NCBI GenBank assembly: GCA_023408315.1
Contig: JAEYKI010000015.1
Location: 124,001-188,000 of the forward strand
Origin: Bacillota bacterium
GTDB lineage: Bacteria > Bacillota > Clostridia > Christensenellales > Christensenellaceae
Reading direction: 5' to 3'
Length of the DNA stretch: 64,000 bases
The notes below the pieces were generated by a model. That model had not been told where the DNA came from, did not search any database, and saw only the letters and a program-made list of their open reading frames with translations. The position numbers and the translations under genes are program-made. Below are positions 7,959 to 16,305 of the stretch, one piece after another (the first letter of the stretch is position 1; every line of letters starts with the position of its first letter).

Positions 7959-8954
7959 ATGAAACTGTCTATTTTTGCCGTGTTATATAAAGACAAGCCC
8001 CTGGCGGAAGTTCTGGATAATTTCAAGTCCAAGGGCGTGACGCATGTGGAAGTAGGCGCGGGCGGATTTATTGGCAAGGAACACTGCAATCCCGCGCAAT
8101 TGCTGAAGGACAAGGACGCAAGGCAGCGCTTTGCGGATCTGTTTGTAAGCCGCGGAATGGAAATAGCGGCGTTAAGCTGCCACGGAAACCCGGTTCATCC
8201 GCAAAAAATGCTTGCGGAGGAATACCACCAGGATATCCGGGACGCCATTGATCTGGCATCCATGCTGGGCGTGGACCATATCGTCACGTTCTCCGGGTGC
8301 CCCGGGGACTGTGAAAATTCCATGTACCCCAACTGGCCGGTATCGCCCTTCCCGGAGGACTTTCAGGTTGTAGTGGAATGGCAGTGGGAAAAGAAACTGA
8401 TTCCTTATTGGAAGGAAATGGGAAAATATGCGGAAGACAGGGGCGTAAAAGTGGCTATGGAGCTTCACGGCGGTTATTCCGCGCATTCGCCCGCAACGGC
8501 AATCCGCATGCGCAAGGAAACCGGCTGCAAGGCGCTGGGCGCCAACCTGGACCCCAGCCATATGTGGTGGCAGGGCATAGACCCGGCCATGGCTGTGCGG
8601 TATTTATGCAAGGAAGACTGCCTGTATCACTTTCATGCAAAAGACGCTATGATTGACCCCACAAACGTTTCCTATTACGGCCTTACGGATATGCAGAGTT
8701 TTGGTAACGCGTATACGCGCGGCTGGCAGTTCAGAACTGTGGGTTTTGGTCATGATTTGAAGGAATGGGCCAATATTATGAGCGCCATGCGCGCGAGCGG
8801 TTACGACGGCGTGATTAGCATAGAACACGAAGATTCGTATATGTCTGTGGAGGAAGGCCTGGAAAAAGCAGTGAATAATTTAAAGCAGGTTGTTATATTC
8901 CAGCCGGCATCCGCACCAAAAGCATTTGATTTGGACAAAAGGTTTGCAGAATAA
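7959..8954 (+). CDS. Sugar phosphate isomerase/epimerase (xylose isomerase-like TIM barrel)
   Basis: A 331-residue AP-endonuclease-2-type TIM barrel. The expected metal ligands appear in order: VAMELHGGYSAHSP, GANLDPSHMWWQG, YHFHAKDAM and VISIEHEDS (Glu, Asp/His, His, Glu). Relatives isomerise or epimerise free or phosphorylated sugars, including inosose and ketohexoses. It is the second gene of the rightward operon after the dehydrogenase and ends just before a palindromic terminator. It probably interconverts the ketose released by the dehydrogenase with the one used by the kinase; this is inferred from context. Confidence 0.85.
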   Translation: MKLSIFAVLYKDKPLAEVLDNFKSKGVTHVEVGAGGFIGKEHCNPAQLLKDKDARQRFADLFVSRGMEIAALSCHGNPVHPQKMLAEEYHQDIRDAIDLASMLGVDHIVTFSGCPGDCENSMYPNWPVSPFPEDFQVVVEWQWEKKLIPYWKEMGKYAEDRGVKVAMELHGGYSAHSPATAIRMRKETGCKALGANLDPSHMWWQGIDPAMAVRYLCKEDCLYHFHAKDAMIDPTNVSYYGLTDMQSFGNAYTRGWQFRTVGFGHDLKEWANIMSAMRASGYDGVISIEHEDSYMSVEEGLEKAVNNLKQVVIFQPASAPKAFDLDKRFAE

Positions 8955-8980
8955 TCACTGCTTAATAGACTTTTAATCCT

Positions 8981-9011
8981 GCAAGAAAACCGCCCATGGC
9001 GGTTTTCTTGC
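8981..9011. terminator. Hairpin terminator (perfect palindrome)
   Basis: A 14-bp perfect stem, GCAAGAAAACCGCC and its complement, around the loop CAT. The T-rich segment GGTTTTCTT is part of the stem, so it can act in both directions between the isomerase and the convergent exporter operon. Confidence 0.75.
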
Positions 9012-9104
9012 GTTAAGCTGCTTGCGGAGTTTCTCTCCATGCCCACTTCCTTTCTTAATGAAAGAAAGGAAACTAAAGAAATAGGGTGCAGGCAGCTCCA
9101 AGGA

Positions 9105-10277
9105 TTAAGAATATGCGTTTGCAATATTTCTTTGTTTGGTTAAAACCAGCGCTACAATCAGTATGGCCACTGCAAATCCCAGCTGTATCAGGATATCGTA
9201 TACAACGGGCGTTATGTTTTGGGAACTGAAGACAGCCATTGCACGCAGTTCTTCCACCGCTTTTACATACCAGTAATTGGGCGTGAAGCTGGCTATTGTC
9301 AAAACCTGCTGGCCAAGCATGCTTTGCGGAACAAATACGCCTGCCAGGAAACTGAGGCCAAGAGAGATTACGTTTACGGCTGCTCCCTGCGTGCCATGAT
9401 TTTTAATAAGCTTGCCCAAAAGGAAGCCAATGCTCAGGGACGCGATTGTAATGGCAAGGGCGTTCAGGCACAGCAGCAGAGCGCCAGTGTTAATGGTAAA
9501 CTTGCCGTACAATGCAAATGCCAGTATGCAGAGCAACAGCCAGATCACCACGCCAAAAGCAATGTTGCCCAAGAAAAGCTGCATGTTCATGCTGGTTTGG
9601 CGCATGGGGGAAACTGTGTTTCTGTTCATCAGGTCGGCTTCGTTGAACGTCATCATAACGGAAGTAACGCCCATAATGGTAATGGCCATAATGGCATAGC
9701 AGAGATACTGAAAATAAAAGGAAATATAAAGGGTATCCTGCTGGTTTGGAATGGAGACCATATTGACTGAAGATTGTTCCTCCATGTCTTTTGCGACGTT
9801 TTGCGCAATTTGTTCCTGGGTGAAGTCCGGCAGATTTTTCAGGTAAAGCTGCGCAGTATTGAGATACCGGTTAATAAGAAGGTCTGTAAACATCTCATGG
9901 GATTGGCCGGGAGCTACTTTTTTTTGCAGTGTAACAGAGCCGTCTCCATTTATAAAACTGTCTGTAAATCCTTGTGGAACGCGCAGAACATAATTGATAT
10001 GGCTGTAAAACAGCGCGTCCTGGATATCCTGCTGGGTATCCGGAACATCCACCAGCACAGCGTTTTTTGCAAGGTACTCTTTCAGCCCCTGAACAAGCGG
10101 AGTATTTTCTCCGGAAAAGAAAGCCATATGGCTCTTCGTCTCTGAAAAAGTCTGCGAAACTGTGCCTGACAGCGCGTTGGTGATGACGATTGAGATTAAG
10201 AGGAATATGATTAAATAAATTAAAAAACCGGATTTGCGTTTGTTTACAATTTTAAAATACGCCTTAAATGCTTGCAT
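9105..10277 (-). CDS. ABC-2 type exporter permease
   Basis: A 390-residue membrane protein with the ABC-2/DrrB-YhgE layout: one N-terminal transmembrane helix (about residues 18-38), an extracytoplasmic domain of about 150 residues, then five or six helices from about residue 190 to the end. It overlaps the preceding permease gene by 14 bp, so the two are probably translationally coupled and form a heterodimer. With the ATPase gene at 11426-12358 it makes a three-component exporter. Such systems, when beside a NarL-type two-component system as here, often export antimicrobial peptides or lipids; substrate unknown. Confidence 0.87.
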   Translation of the reverse strand: MQAFKAYFKIVNKRKSGFLIYLIIFLLISIVITNALSGTVSQTFSETKSHMAFFSGENTPLVQGLKEYLAKNAVLVDVPDTQQDIQDALFYSHINYVLRVPQGFTDSFINGDGSVTLQKKVAPGQSHEMFTDLLINRYLNTAQLYLKNLPDFTQEQIAQNVAKDMEEQSSVNMVSIPNQQDTLYISFYFQYLCYAIMAITIMGVTSVMMTFNEADLMNRNTVSPMRQTSMNMQLFLGNIAFGVVIWLLLCILAFALYGKFTINTGALLLCLNALAITIASLSIGFLLGKLIKNHGTQGAAVNVISLGLSFLAGVFVPQSMLGQQVLTIASFTPNYWYVKAVEELRAMAVFSSQNITPVVYDILIQLGFAVAILIVALVLTKQRNIANAYS

Positions 10278-11412
10278 ATCTCTGCCTCCTTGAAATCAGG
10301 TATACGATGAAATAGAACACGCCCGACATGCCGAACAGTATGGCAATGCTGAGATAGAAACGGTCCGGACTGGAATAGTAGTACAGGCTGTAGAATGCGT
10401 CCGAAATCACATTGGCCGGGTTGAGGTATGCCAGTATGGGGGCGTATTGCAGTATGGCGCTTTTTACGTTGGCGGCCATCATGCCTGTTAAAAAGGTGCA
10501 TAACATGCTGGCGGACATAAGCAGGATGGTTTTAAAGTGGTCGTTTTTCTTGGTGGCTGCGCCTATCAAAGCCCCGAATGCAACGCCAACCATGCTTCCT
10601 GCCAGGCAGATAAGGAGTATATAACCAATCTGGCTGCCAAAATCAATGCCGATTGCAAAGGCAAGGAATGCAAGCAGGGCCAGAAGAGTTATAAACTGAA
10701 TGAGGATTGCGGCCAGCAGGGAGTACCCAAGCGATTTAAGTTTATGGACCGGCGCCATATTGATGCGCGCCCCTTGGGGAGAAAGGTTCGCCTGATGATC
10801 CGATATCTGCTTTCTGCCCCAAAATCCACCGAACAGGCAGGCCATTCCAATGAGGCCGTAAAAACTGATCAGGCTGGCTGGCGTCGTTGAAAAACGCTCG
10901 CTGGGTGTCAGTTCGCTGATGTGGTTTTGGGACGCGGGAGATACAATATGCATGGCCGCCGCTGGGCTAGACTGGGCAATTGTTTTATAGGCGGACGCGG
11001 TTTGCAGGTACGTATCCAGAAATTGTTTGATGATGGACTGGCTGATATCCGATTCCTTGACGATAAGATGAAATCCGTTATCCAACAGGATATATCCTTT
11101 AATATTGCTGTTCTGCAGGTCTGCATCCGCTTCTTCCCTGGATTCCAGACGGATATGGAACAACTGGTTTGTAGATTCAGGATTTTCATCTGACGCTAGC
11201 TGCAGGGCAGACTGGAACCCCGTTTCATTTTGATACTGGGCATTGTTCACAACGGCAATGGGTATGCTGGTGAAGTTATCCGCGTTGCCCAGGTTTGAAA
11301 AAGCCATTCCAAACAGCGCCGCCAACAGGATGGGAAATATAAGCGTCCAGAACAGCATCTGACGGTCGCGCACCAGGCATTTTAATCTGTAAGAAAAAAT
11401 ATGAGCAAACAT
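10264..11412 (-). CDS. ABC-2 type exporter permease
   Basis: A 382-residue paralogue of the next permease with the same layout: N-terminal helix (about residues 22-42, LFWTLIFPILLAALFGMAF), an external domain and a C-terminal bundle of about five helices ending in ISRRQRYASI. It lies 13 bp behind the ATPase gene and overlaps the second permease gene by 14 bp, giving the order ATPase, permease, permease. The two permeases differ enough to suggest a heterodimeric channel. Confidence 0.87.
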   Translation of the reverse strand: MFAHIFSYRLKCLVRDRQMLFWTLIFPILLAALFGMAFSNLGNADNFTSIPIAVVNNAQYQNETGFQSALQLASDENPESTNQLFHIRLESREEADADLQNSNIKGYILLDNGFHLIVKESDISQSIIKQFLDTYLQTASAYKTIAQSSPAAAMHIVSPASQNHISELTPSERFSTTPASLISFYGLIGMACLFGGFWGRKQISDHQANLSPQGARINMAPVHKLKSLGYSLLAAILIQFITLLALLAFLAFAIGIDFGSQIGYILLICLAGSMVGVAFGALIGAATKKNDHFKTILLMSASMLCTFLTGMMAANVKSAILQYAPILAYLNPANVISDAFYSLYYYSSPDRFYLSIAILFGMSGVFYFIVYLISRRQRYASI

Positions 11413-11425
11413 GCGTTTAGCCTCC

Positions 11426-12358
11426 TTAGTCCCTTAATTCTTTTCCGGTTATCTCCAGAAACACGTCGTTTAAAGTGGGGAGTTCGCAATAGATTCTTCC
11501 GTGCGCGGCGTTTTGGGATTTAAGGTATTCCAGAATGGTATCAAGGCCGTTACGGCCGGGTTCGGTTTTGATTACAAGCATATTGCCGGTAAGCTCCGCC
11601 GAGCCCACGGAGGGAATATTCCTGAGGCCCGCCAGTATGCCGCTTTCAGGGCGGATCAGTTCCACGGATATTTTTTCGCCCATGCGGATCATTCCTTTGA
11701 GTTCGTCCTTTGTACCCTGGGCAATAATTTTGCCCTTATCCATAATGGCGATGCGCGTGCATATCTGTTCCACCTCTTCCATGTAGTGGGAGGTATAGAT
11801 AACGGTTGCGCCCGCGCGGTTTAAATTTTGTATGCCTTCCAGTATATTGTTACGGCTCTGCGGGTCCACGGCAACGGTGGGTTCGTCCAATATGATCAGC
11901 TTGGGTTTGTGCGCAATGCCGCACGCAATGTTCAGCCTGCGCAGCAGGCCCCCGCTCAGGCTTTTGGGATAATGCTTTCTGTAATCGTCCAGGCCCACAA
12001 AGTGAATGGCTTCATCCACCAGCCGTGTGATTTCTTTTTTAACCGGCACGTACAGTCCGCAGAAATAGCTGATATTCTCGTAAACGGTCATTTCTTTGAA
12101 TACGGCCACATTCTGCATCACAATCCCAATATTTCTTTTGGAATCATAAGAATCCGGATGCATGGGCTTGCCGAATACCTCTATAGTTCCTTTATCGTAT
12201 TTTAAAAGCGAAAGAATGCAGTTGATGGTGGTGGTTTTTCCGGAACCGTTGGGCCCAAGCAGGCCGAATATTTCGCCCTCGGCAACTTCCAGATTAAAAT
12301 GGTCCAGAACGGTTGTATCGCCGTATCTTTTAACAAGATTTTTCACTTTGACTACCAT
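11426..12358 (-). CDS. ABC transporter ATP-binding protein (exporter)
   Basis: A 310-residue ATPase: Walker A GPNGSGKTTT near residue 37, Q-loop in GIVMQNVAVF, signature LSGGLLRRLNIACG (normally LSGGxxQRLxxA), Walker B LIILDEPTVAVDPQ and the switch histidine in YTSHYMEEVE. About 80 residues follow the nucleotide-binding fold, as in DrrA/CcmA-type exporters. It is the first gene of the leftward exporter operon and lies 163 bp from the divergent histidine kinase gene, a common sign that the sensor regulates the exporter. Confidence 0.92.
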   Translation of the reverse strand: MVVKVKNLVKRYGDTTVLDHFNLEVAEGEIFGLLGPNGSGKTTTINCILSLLKYDKGTIEVFGKPMHPDSYDSKRNIGIVMQNVAVFKEMTVYENISYFCGLYVPVKKEITRLVDEAIHFVGLDDYRKHYPKSLSGGLLRRLNIACGIAHKPKLIILDEPTVAVDPQSRNNILEGIQNLNRAGATVIYTSHYMEEVEQICTRIAIMDKGKIIAQGTKDELKGMIRMGEKISVELIRPESGILAGLRNIPSVGSAELTGNMLVIKTEPGRNGLDTILEYLKSQNAAHGRIYCELPTLNDVFLEITGKELRD

Positions 12359-12460
12359 TGTTCTTCCTCCAACTTATTTGTTGATTTTATTTTAAAACAG
12401 AGGGAATGGAAACAACAGTGAGGGAACTCCGAATATCAAAGTGACAAATGTAATGCCGCC

Positions 12461-12489
12461 TTGCTTAAAATACGCGCATTTGCTACAAT
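12461..12489 (+). promoter_or_regulatory. Promoter for the NarL-type two-component operon
   Basis: TTGCTT (12461-12466) and TACAAT (12484-12489) with a 17-bp spacer, 32 bp before the proposed start of the histidine kinase. The same spacer must hold the exporter promoter on the other strand, which I could not place. Confidence 0.5.
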
Positions 12490-12521
12490 AAATAAAAAAG
12501 ATGAAGGTATGGGCATTTTAT

Positions 12522-13583
12522 ATGAATAAATTGCTCGATAAATTACTTCTGTTCATCCTTTGCTCGGTATTCTTTGGGCAGTTTGCCCAGAGCGCCTATG
12601 CGGTCGTTCCTGTTATTTGCGTTATTTCTGCCAGCGCGGCAACCAGTTATATAGAAAAGCAGTGGTTCCGGGCCCTGATGTTCCTGGGGTTCTGTATTTT
12701 GTGCCTTGCTTTTCCGGAATTGCTTTTTTTTCTTCCGTTGTTCTGTTACGATGCATTTTTAACGGAAAAGTATTATTTGGTTTTGGCAGCCATAGTGCCC
12801 CTTGCCGTTGATTTTGGCGCGACGCCTGCTTTATCCTGGCTGTTTATTCTGATATTTATTTTTCTTTCATTTTTTTTAAACCGCAGAACCGTTTTGCTTG
12901 AACGAGCAAGGAAGGATTATTATGCCCTGCGGGACAGTGCAAAAGAGATGTCCATAAAATTGGAGGGCAAGAACAAGGAACTGCTGGAAAAGCAGGATTA
13001 TGAGGTGAATCTGGCTACGTTGAACGAACGCAACCGCATTGCGCGGGATATTCACGATACCGTGGGCCATCTGCTTTCCAATTCCTTATTGCAAACCGGC
13101 GCTCTGATTGCCACATGCAAGGATGAAGCGACGCGTGAAAAATTATATGTGCTTAAAAACACGCTTTCGCAGGGGATGGACAGCATCCGGGAAAGCATAC
13201 ACGATTTGCACGGCGAGTCGATCGATTTGCAGCAGGAGGTGCAAAAGCTGGCGGACGGATTCACATTCTGTGAAATATCACTGCAATATAATGTAGAAAG
13301 CAATCCTGATAAAAAAATAAAATACGCCCTGATTGCTGTTTTAAAGGAAGCCCTTTCCAATATTATAAAACATTCGGACGCAACTTTTGTGCAGGTTTTT
13401 CTGCGGGAACATCCGGCACTCTACCAGCTTCAGGTGCGGGATAACGGTTCAAAAAAGCAGATAGAGGACGAGGAAGGCATTGGCCTTAAAAGCATTATGC
13501 AGCGTGTGGACGACCTGGGCGGTTTTGTGAATATTGAAAGCGTGCAGGGATTTTCTGTATTTATCTCAATACCAAAGGAGTAG
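12522..13583 (+). CDS. Sensor histidine kinase, HisKA_3 (NarX/DesK type)
   Basis: A 353-residue membrane kinase if ATG 12522 is used, preceded by GAAGG; an upstream ATG at 12501 has no ribosome site. About four or five transmembrane segments fill residues 1-125, followed by a coiled coil, the phosphorylation box NERNRIARDIHDTVGHLL (HisKA_3) and a GHKL ATPase with KEALSNIIKHSDA and EGIGLKSIMQRV. There is almost no extracytoplasmic loop, so the signal is probably sensed in the membrane or through the exporter. The response regulator gene begins 3 bp after its stop. Confidence 0.9.
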   Translation: MNKLLDKLLLFILCSVFFGQFAQSAYAVVPVICVISASAATSYIEKQWFRALMFLGFCILCLAFPELLFFLPLFCYDAFLTEKYYLVLAAIVPLAVDFGATPALSWLFILIFIFLSFFLNRRTVLLERARKDYYALRDSAKEMSIKLEGKNKELLEKQDYEVNLATLNERNRIARDIHDTVGHLLSNSLLQTGALIATCKDEATREKLYVLKNTLSQGMDSIRESIHDLHGESIDLQQEVQKLADGFTFCEISLQYNVESNPDKKIKYALIAVLKEALSNIIKHSDATFVQVFLREHPALYQLQVRDNGSKKQIEDEEGIGLKSIMQRVDDLGGFVNIESVQGFSVFISIPKE

Positions 13584-13585
13584 AA

Positions 13586-14212
13586 ATGAACATACTGATT
13601 GTGGATGACGACAAACTGGTGGGCATATCGCTCAAGACGATTATTGAAGCGGAACCGGGCATGGAAGTGGTTGGCGTTGGCCTGAACGGAAAAGACGCGA
13701 TTCAGCTTTTTAAAGCACTCAAACCGGATATTCTTTTAATGGATATACGCATGGACGTTATGACCGGGCTTGAAGCCGCCGAGATCATCTTAAAAACAGA
13801 AACAGGAGCAAAGATACTGTTTCTTACCACATTTGCGGATGACGAGTACATTATAAGCGCGCTCAAGATGGGAGCGAAGGGTTATGTTTTGAAACAGAAT
13901 TTTGAGAGCATTGTTCCTTCCCTTAAGGCGGTTTATTCAGGACAAACTGTATTTGGGGAAGATATTATAGCCAGGATACCTTCCATGATACGCACAGAAG
14001 GAAAAATAAATTTTGCGGCGTTTGGCATTACGGAAAAAGAGACAGCCATTGTAGAACTGATTGCAAAGGGCCTGAGCAACAGGGAAATAGCGGGCTGCCT
14101 GTATTTAAGCGAAGGAACAGTGCGCAACAGCATCAGTGTGATTTTGGAAAAATTGCAACTGAAAGGCAGAACGCAGCTAGCTATTTTTTATTATAAAAAT
14201 AAGAATAAATGA
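13586..14212 (+). CDS. NarL/LuxR-type response regulator
   Basis: A 208-residue regulator with a receiver domain (DDD near residues 8-10, phospho-acceptor in LLMDIRMDVMTG, lysine in YVLKQN) and a C-terminal LuxR helix-turn-helix, NREIAGCLYLSEGTVRNSIS. It is paired with the adjacent kinase. Its likely target is the divergent ABC exporter operon, by analogy with bacitracin- and lantibiotic-sensing modules; that is inference from gene order. Confidence 0.92.
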   Translation: MNILIVDDDKLVGISLKTIIEAEPGMEVVGVGLNGKDAIQLFKALKPDILLMDIRMDVMTGLEAAEIILKTETGAKILFLTTFADDEYIISALKMGAKGYVLKQNFESIVPSLKAVYSGQTVFGEDIIARIPSMIRTEGKINFAAFGITEKETAIVELIAKGLSNREIAGCLYLSEGTVRNSISVILEKLQLKGRTQLAIFYYKNKNK

Positions 14213-14332
14213 ATAAAAATGAATAATTTGAGTAGCATCTTTCATTTGAATTATATACATAATTATATTTCATATTTTTAGTTACAAGTATAGATAAATA
14301 AAACATAAATGTAAAAAATGAATATTTTGCAA

Positions 14333-14418
14333 TTGACAGGTTGCATTTTGAACTGATATACTAAGAATATTCCAAGAAACAATGGCGTTTCAATCGGTTG
14401 ATTGAAGTGTTTTTTTTT
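14333..14418 (+). promoter_or_regulatory. amt promoter and leader hairpin in the 14213-14564 spacer
   Basis: TTGACA (14333-14338) and TATACT (14357-14362) lie 18 bp apart. About 25 nt downstream of the predicted start, TTCAATC-GGTT-GATTGAA (14389-14406) forms a 7-bp hairpin followed by a run of nine T (14410-14418), an intrinsic-terminator shape inside the 5' leader. It could attenuate ammonium-transporter expression. The leader does not match an ANTAR dual-hairpin or a riboswitch I know. The rest of the 350-bp spacer is AT-rich and shows no gene. Confidence 0.5.
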
Positions 14419-14564
14419 GGAAATTTACCAAAACCAGCAAAAATGCAATACATAATTGGAATCCAGTGAAAGGAGGATGGTCTCTTTATATTAAACGGCA
14501 ATGGCGCTGTTTCTATTTGAGCGGCGTTTTTATTTTTAAAAAAGAGAATTGGAGGAAAAATTTA

Positions 14565-15812
14565 ATGACAGGAATTAATTCTGGCGATACCGCCTGGATG
14601 ATGGTATCGTGTGCTCTTGTATTTATCATGACGCCTGGCTTAGGCTTTTTTTACGGAGGCATGGCGAGGCGCAAAAATGTTCTTAATACCCTTATGTCTT
14701 CATTCTTTGTATGCGGCCTTGCATCGCTGATGTGGGTGGTAATTGGCTACACACTGTCGTTTGGCGCCGGCAATGGAGTATTTGGCAGCCTTGAATTTTT
14801 TGGGCTTGAAAACCTGGGGGAAACGCAGCCATACGCGGCAACAATACCTTCGCTGGTGTTTGTGGCTTTCCAGATGATGTTTGCAATCATTACCCCCGCG
14901 CTCATTACAGGCGCCCTGGCAGAACGCATAAAGTTTTCGGCACTGGTTGTGTTCCTTGCGCTGTGGTCTTTGGTGGTGTATTACCCCTTGGCGCACATGG
15001 TGTGGAGCGCCGACGGCTGGCTGGCAAAACTGGGCGCTATTGACTTTGCTGGCGGCAATGTGGTTCATATCAGCTCGGGTGTGTCCGCTCTGGTGGCCTG
15101 CATTCTGCTTGGCAGGCGCAAAGGCCATGGAGTGGTCAGCTACAAACCGCATAATATTCCGTTTGTTATGCTTGGCGCAGCCCTGCTGTGGCTTGGATGG
15201 TTTGGTTTCAACGCAGGCAGCGCTCTGGCTTCCGGTTCCCTGGCAGCCCACGCGTTTATGACCACAAATACTGCGGCCGCTTGCGCAGTGATATCCTGGG
15301 CCCTGCTTGAAAAGATTTTGCATGGAAAATCCACGCTGCTGGGCGCTTCTACAGGCGCAGTGGCCGGTTTGGTGGCAATTACGCCCGCCGCAGGCTTTGT
15401 GCCCGTATGGGCGGCTATTGTGATTGGTTTGGCGGTAAGCCCGCTTTGCTACGTAAGCATGGCGGTGCTCAAAAAGAAGCTTGGATACGACGACGCTCTG
15501 GATGTATTTGGATGCCACGGCGTTGGCGGTATCTGGGGCGGCATTGCAACGGGATTGTTTGCACAGAGCGCCATTAATCCGGTGGCGCAGTGGGACGGCC
15601 TTGTTTACGGCCAGGGAGCAGACCTGTTTATACGGCAGCTTGCAGGCATTGGCACATCTGTTGCATGGGCGGCGGTTGGAACATTTATCATCATGATCAT
15701 ATTAAAGAAGGTTATGAAGGTCCGCGTTGCTGAGAAAGAAGAAACGGAAGGCCTGGATCATTCCGAACACGGTGAAAGCGCATATCCTGCGTTTACCGGT
15801 TTGGATCAATAG
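14565..15812 (+). CDS. amtB: Ammonium transporter (Amt family)
   Basis: A 415-residue channel with about 11 membrane helices. Family features include GFFYGGMARRKNVLNT near the N-terminus, DFAGGNVVHISSGVSAL containing the first pore histidine region, the GWFGFNAGSAL segment, and DDALDVFGCHGVGGIWGGIATGLFA with the twin-histidine pore. The start at ATG 14565 is chosen because GGAGG lies 9 bp upstream; in-frame upstream codons lack a ribosome site. It is followed after 20 bp by the PII gene, the usual amtB-glnK pair. It imports ammonium and would be blocked by PII under nitrogen sufficiency. Confidence 0.95.
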   Translation: MTGINSGDTAWMMVSCALVFIMTPGLGFFYGGMARRKNVLNTLMSSFFVCGLASLMWVVIGYTLSFGAGNGVFGSLEFFGLENLGETQPYAATIPSLVFVAFQMMFAIITPALITGALAERIKFSALVVFLALWSLVVYYPLAHMVWSADGWLAKLGAIDFAGGNVVHISSGVSALVACILLGRRKGHGVVSYKPHNIPFVMLGAALLWLGWFGFNAGSALASGSLAAHAFMTTNTAAACAVISWALLEKILHGKSTLLGASTGAVAGLVAITPAAGFVPVWAAIVIGLAVSPLCYVSMAVLKKKLGYDDALDVFGCHGVGGIWGGIATGLFAQSAINPVAQWDGLVYGQGADLFIRQLAGIGTSVAWAAVGTFIIMIILKKVMKVRVAEKEETEGLDHSEHGESAYPAFTGLDQ

Positions 15813-15832
15813 GGACGGGAGGATAAGTGGAT

Positions 15833-16174
15833 ATGAAAAAAATAGAAGCGATCATCCGGCCGTCCAAGCTGGAAGAATTAAAGGACGCGCTTGCCGCGCT
15901 GAATACGGGAGGCATTACGATCTCCCAGGTGATGGGCTGCGGCAAACAGCGGGGATTTACAGAATATTACAGAGGCAACGAAGTGCTTCTGACCGTACTG
16001 CCCAAAATAAAAATAGAGCTTGTTGTGGATGATGCAGATTATGAAAAAACAATCCATACCATTTTGGAATACACCCGCACGGGCGAAGTGGGGGACGGAA
16101 AAATATTCGTGTCGCAGGTGGACGACGTGATCCGTATCCGCACCGGTGAAACGGGCGTTACGGCAATAAAATAA
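15833..16174 (+). CDS. glnK: Nitrogen regulatory protein P-II
   Basis: A 113-residue PII protein starting MKKIEAIIRPSKLEELKDAL, preceded by GGGAGG 10 bp upstream (GTG 15827 is too close). The T-loop GCGKQRGFTEYYRGNEV keeps Tyr at the equivalent of position 46 but has Val where the uridylylated Tyr51 of proteobacteria sits. The B-loop TGEVGDGKIFV and C-loop RIRTGE for ATP/2-oxoglutarate binding are intact. It therefore probably senses ATP/ADP and 2-oxoglutarate without covalent modification and gates the AmtB channel encoded just upstream. Confidence 0.93.
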   Translation: MKKIEAIIRPSKLEELKDALAALNTGGITISQVMGCGKQRGFTEYYRGNEVLLTVLPKIKIELVVDDADYEKTIHTILEYTRTGEVGDGKIFVSQVDDVIRIRTGETGVTAIK

Positions 16175-16186
16175 TAATCTGGCCAT

Positions 16187-16221
16187 AAAAAAGCGGTTTC
16201 AAATGAAAGCCGCTTTTTTTA
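16187..16221 (+). terminator. Intrinsic terminator after amtB-glnK
   Basis: A stem with AAGCGG and the complementary CCGCTT (AAAAAAGCGGTTTC opposite GAAAGCCGCTTTTTTT) ending in a long T tract. It closes the ammonium operon. Confidence 0.85.
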
Positions 16222-16305
16222 TGCAAATAGAGCTAAAAAGAATTTACTTATTGATGACGTTGGCACATAATAGAGCTTGAGTTTACGTTGACACCGGAGG
16301 TTTAT

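Noticed and set aside
14363..14420. ANTAR-type dual hairpin or glutamine riboswitch in the amtB leader
   Set aside because: No hexaloop with the A1/G4 pattern and no glutamine riboswitch consensus; only one terminator-like hairpin is seen.
14700..15518. 272-residue open frame on the minus strand opposite amtB
   Set aside because: Antisense to a clear ammonium transporter, no initiation signal and no domain; a shadow frame.
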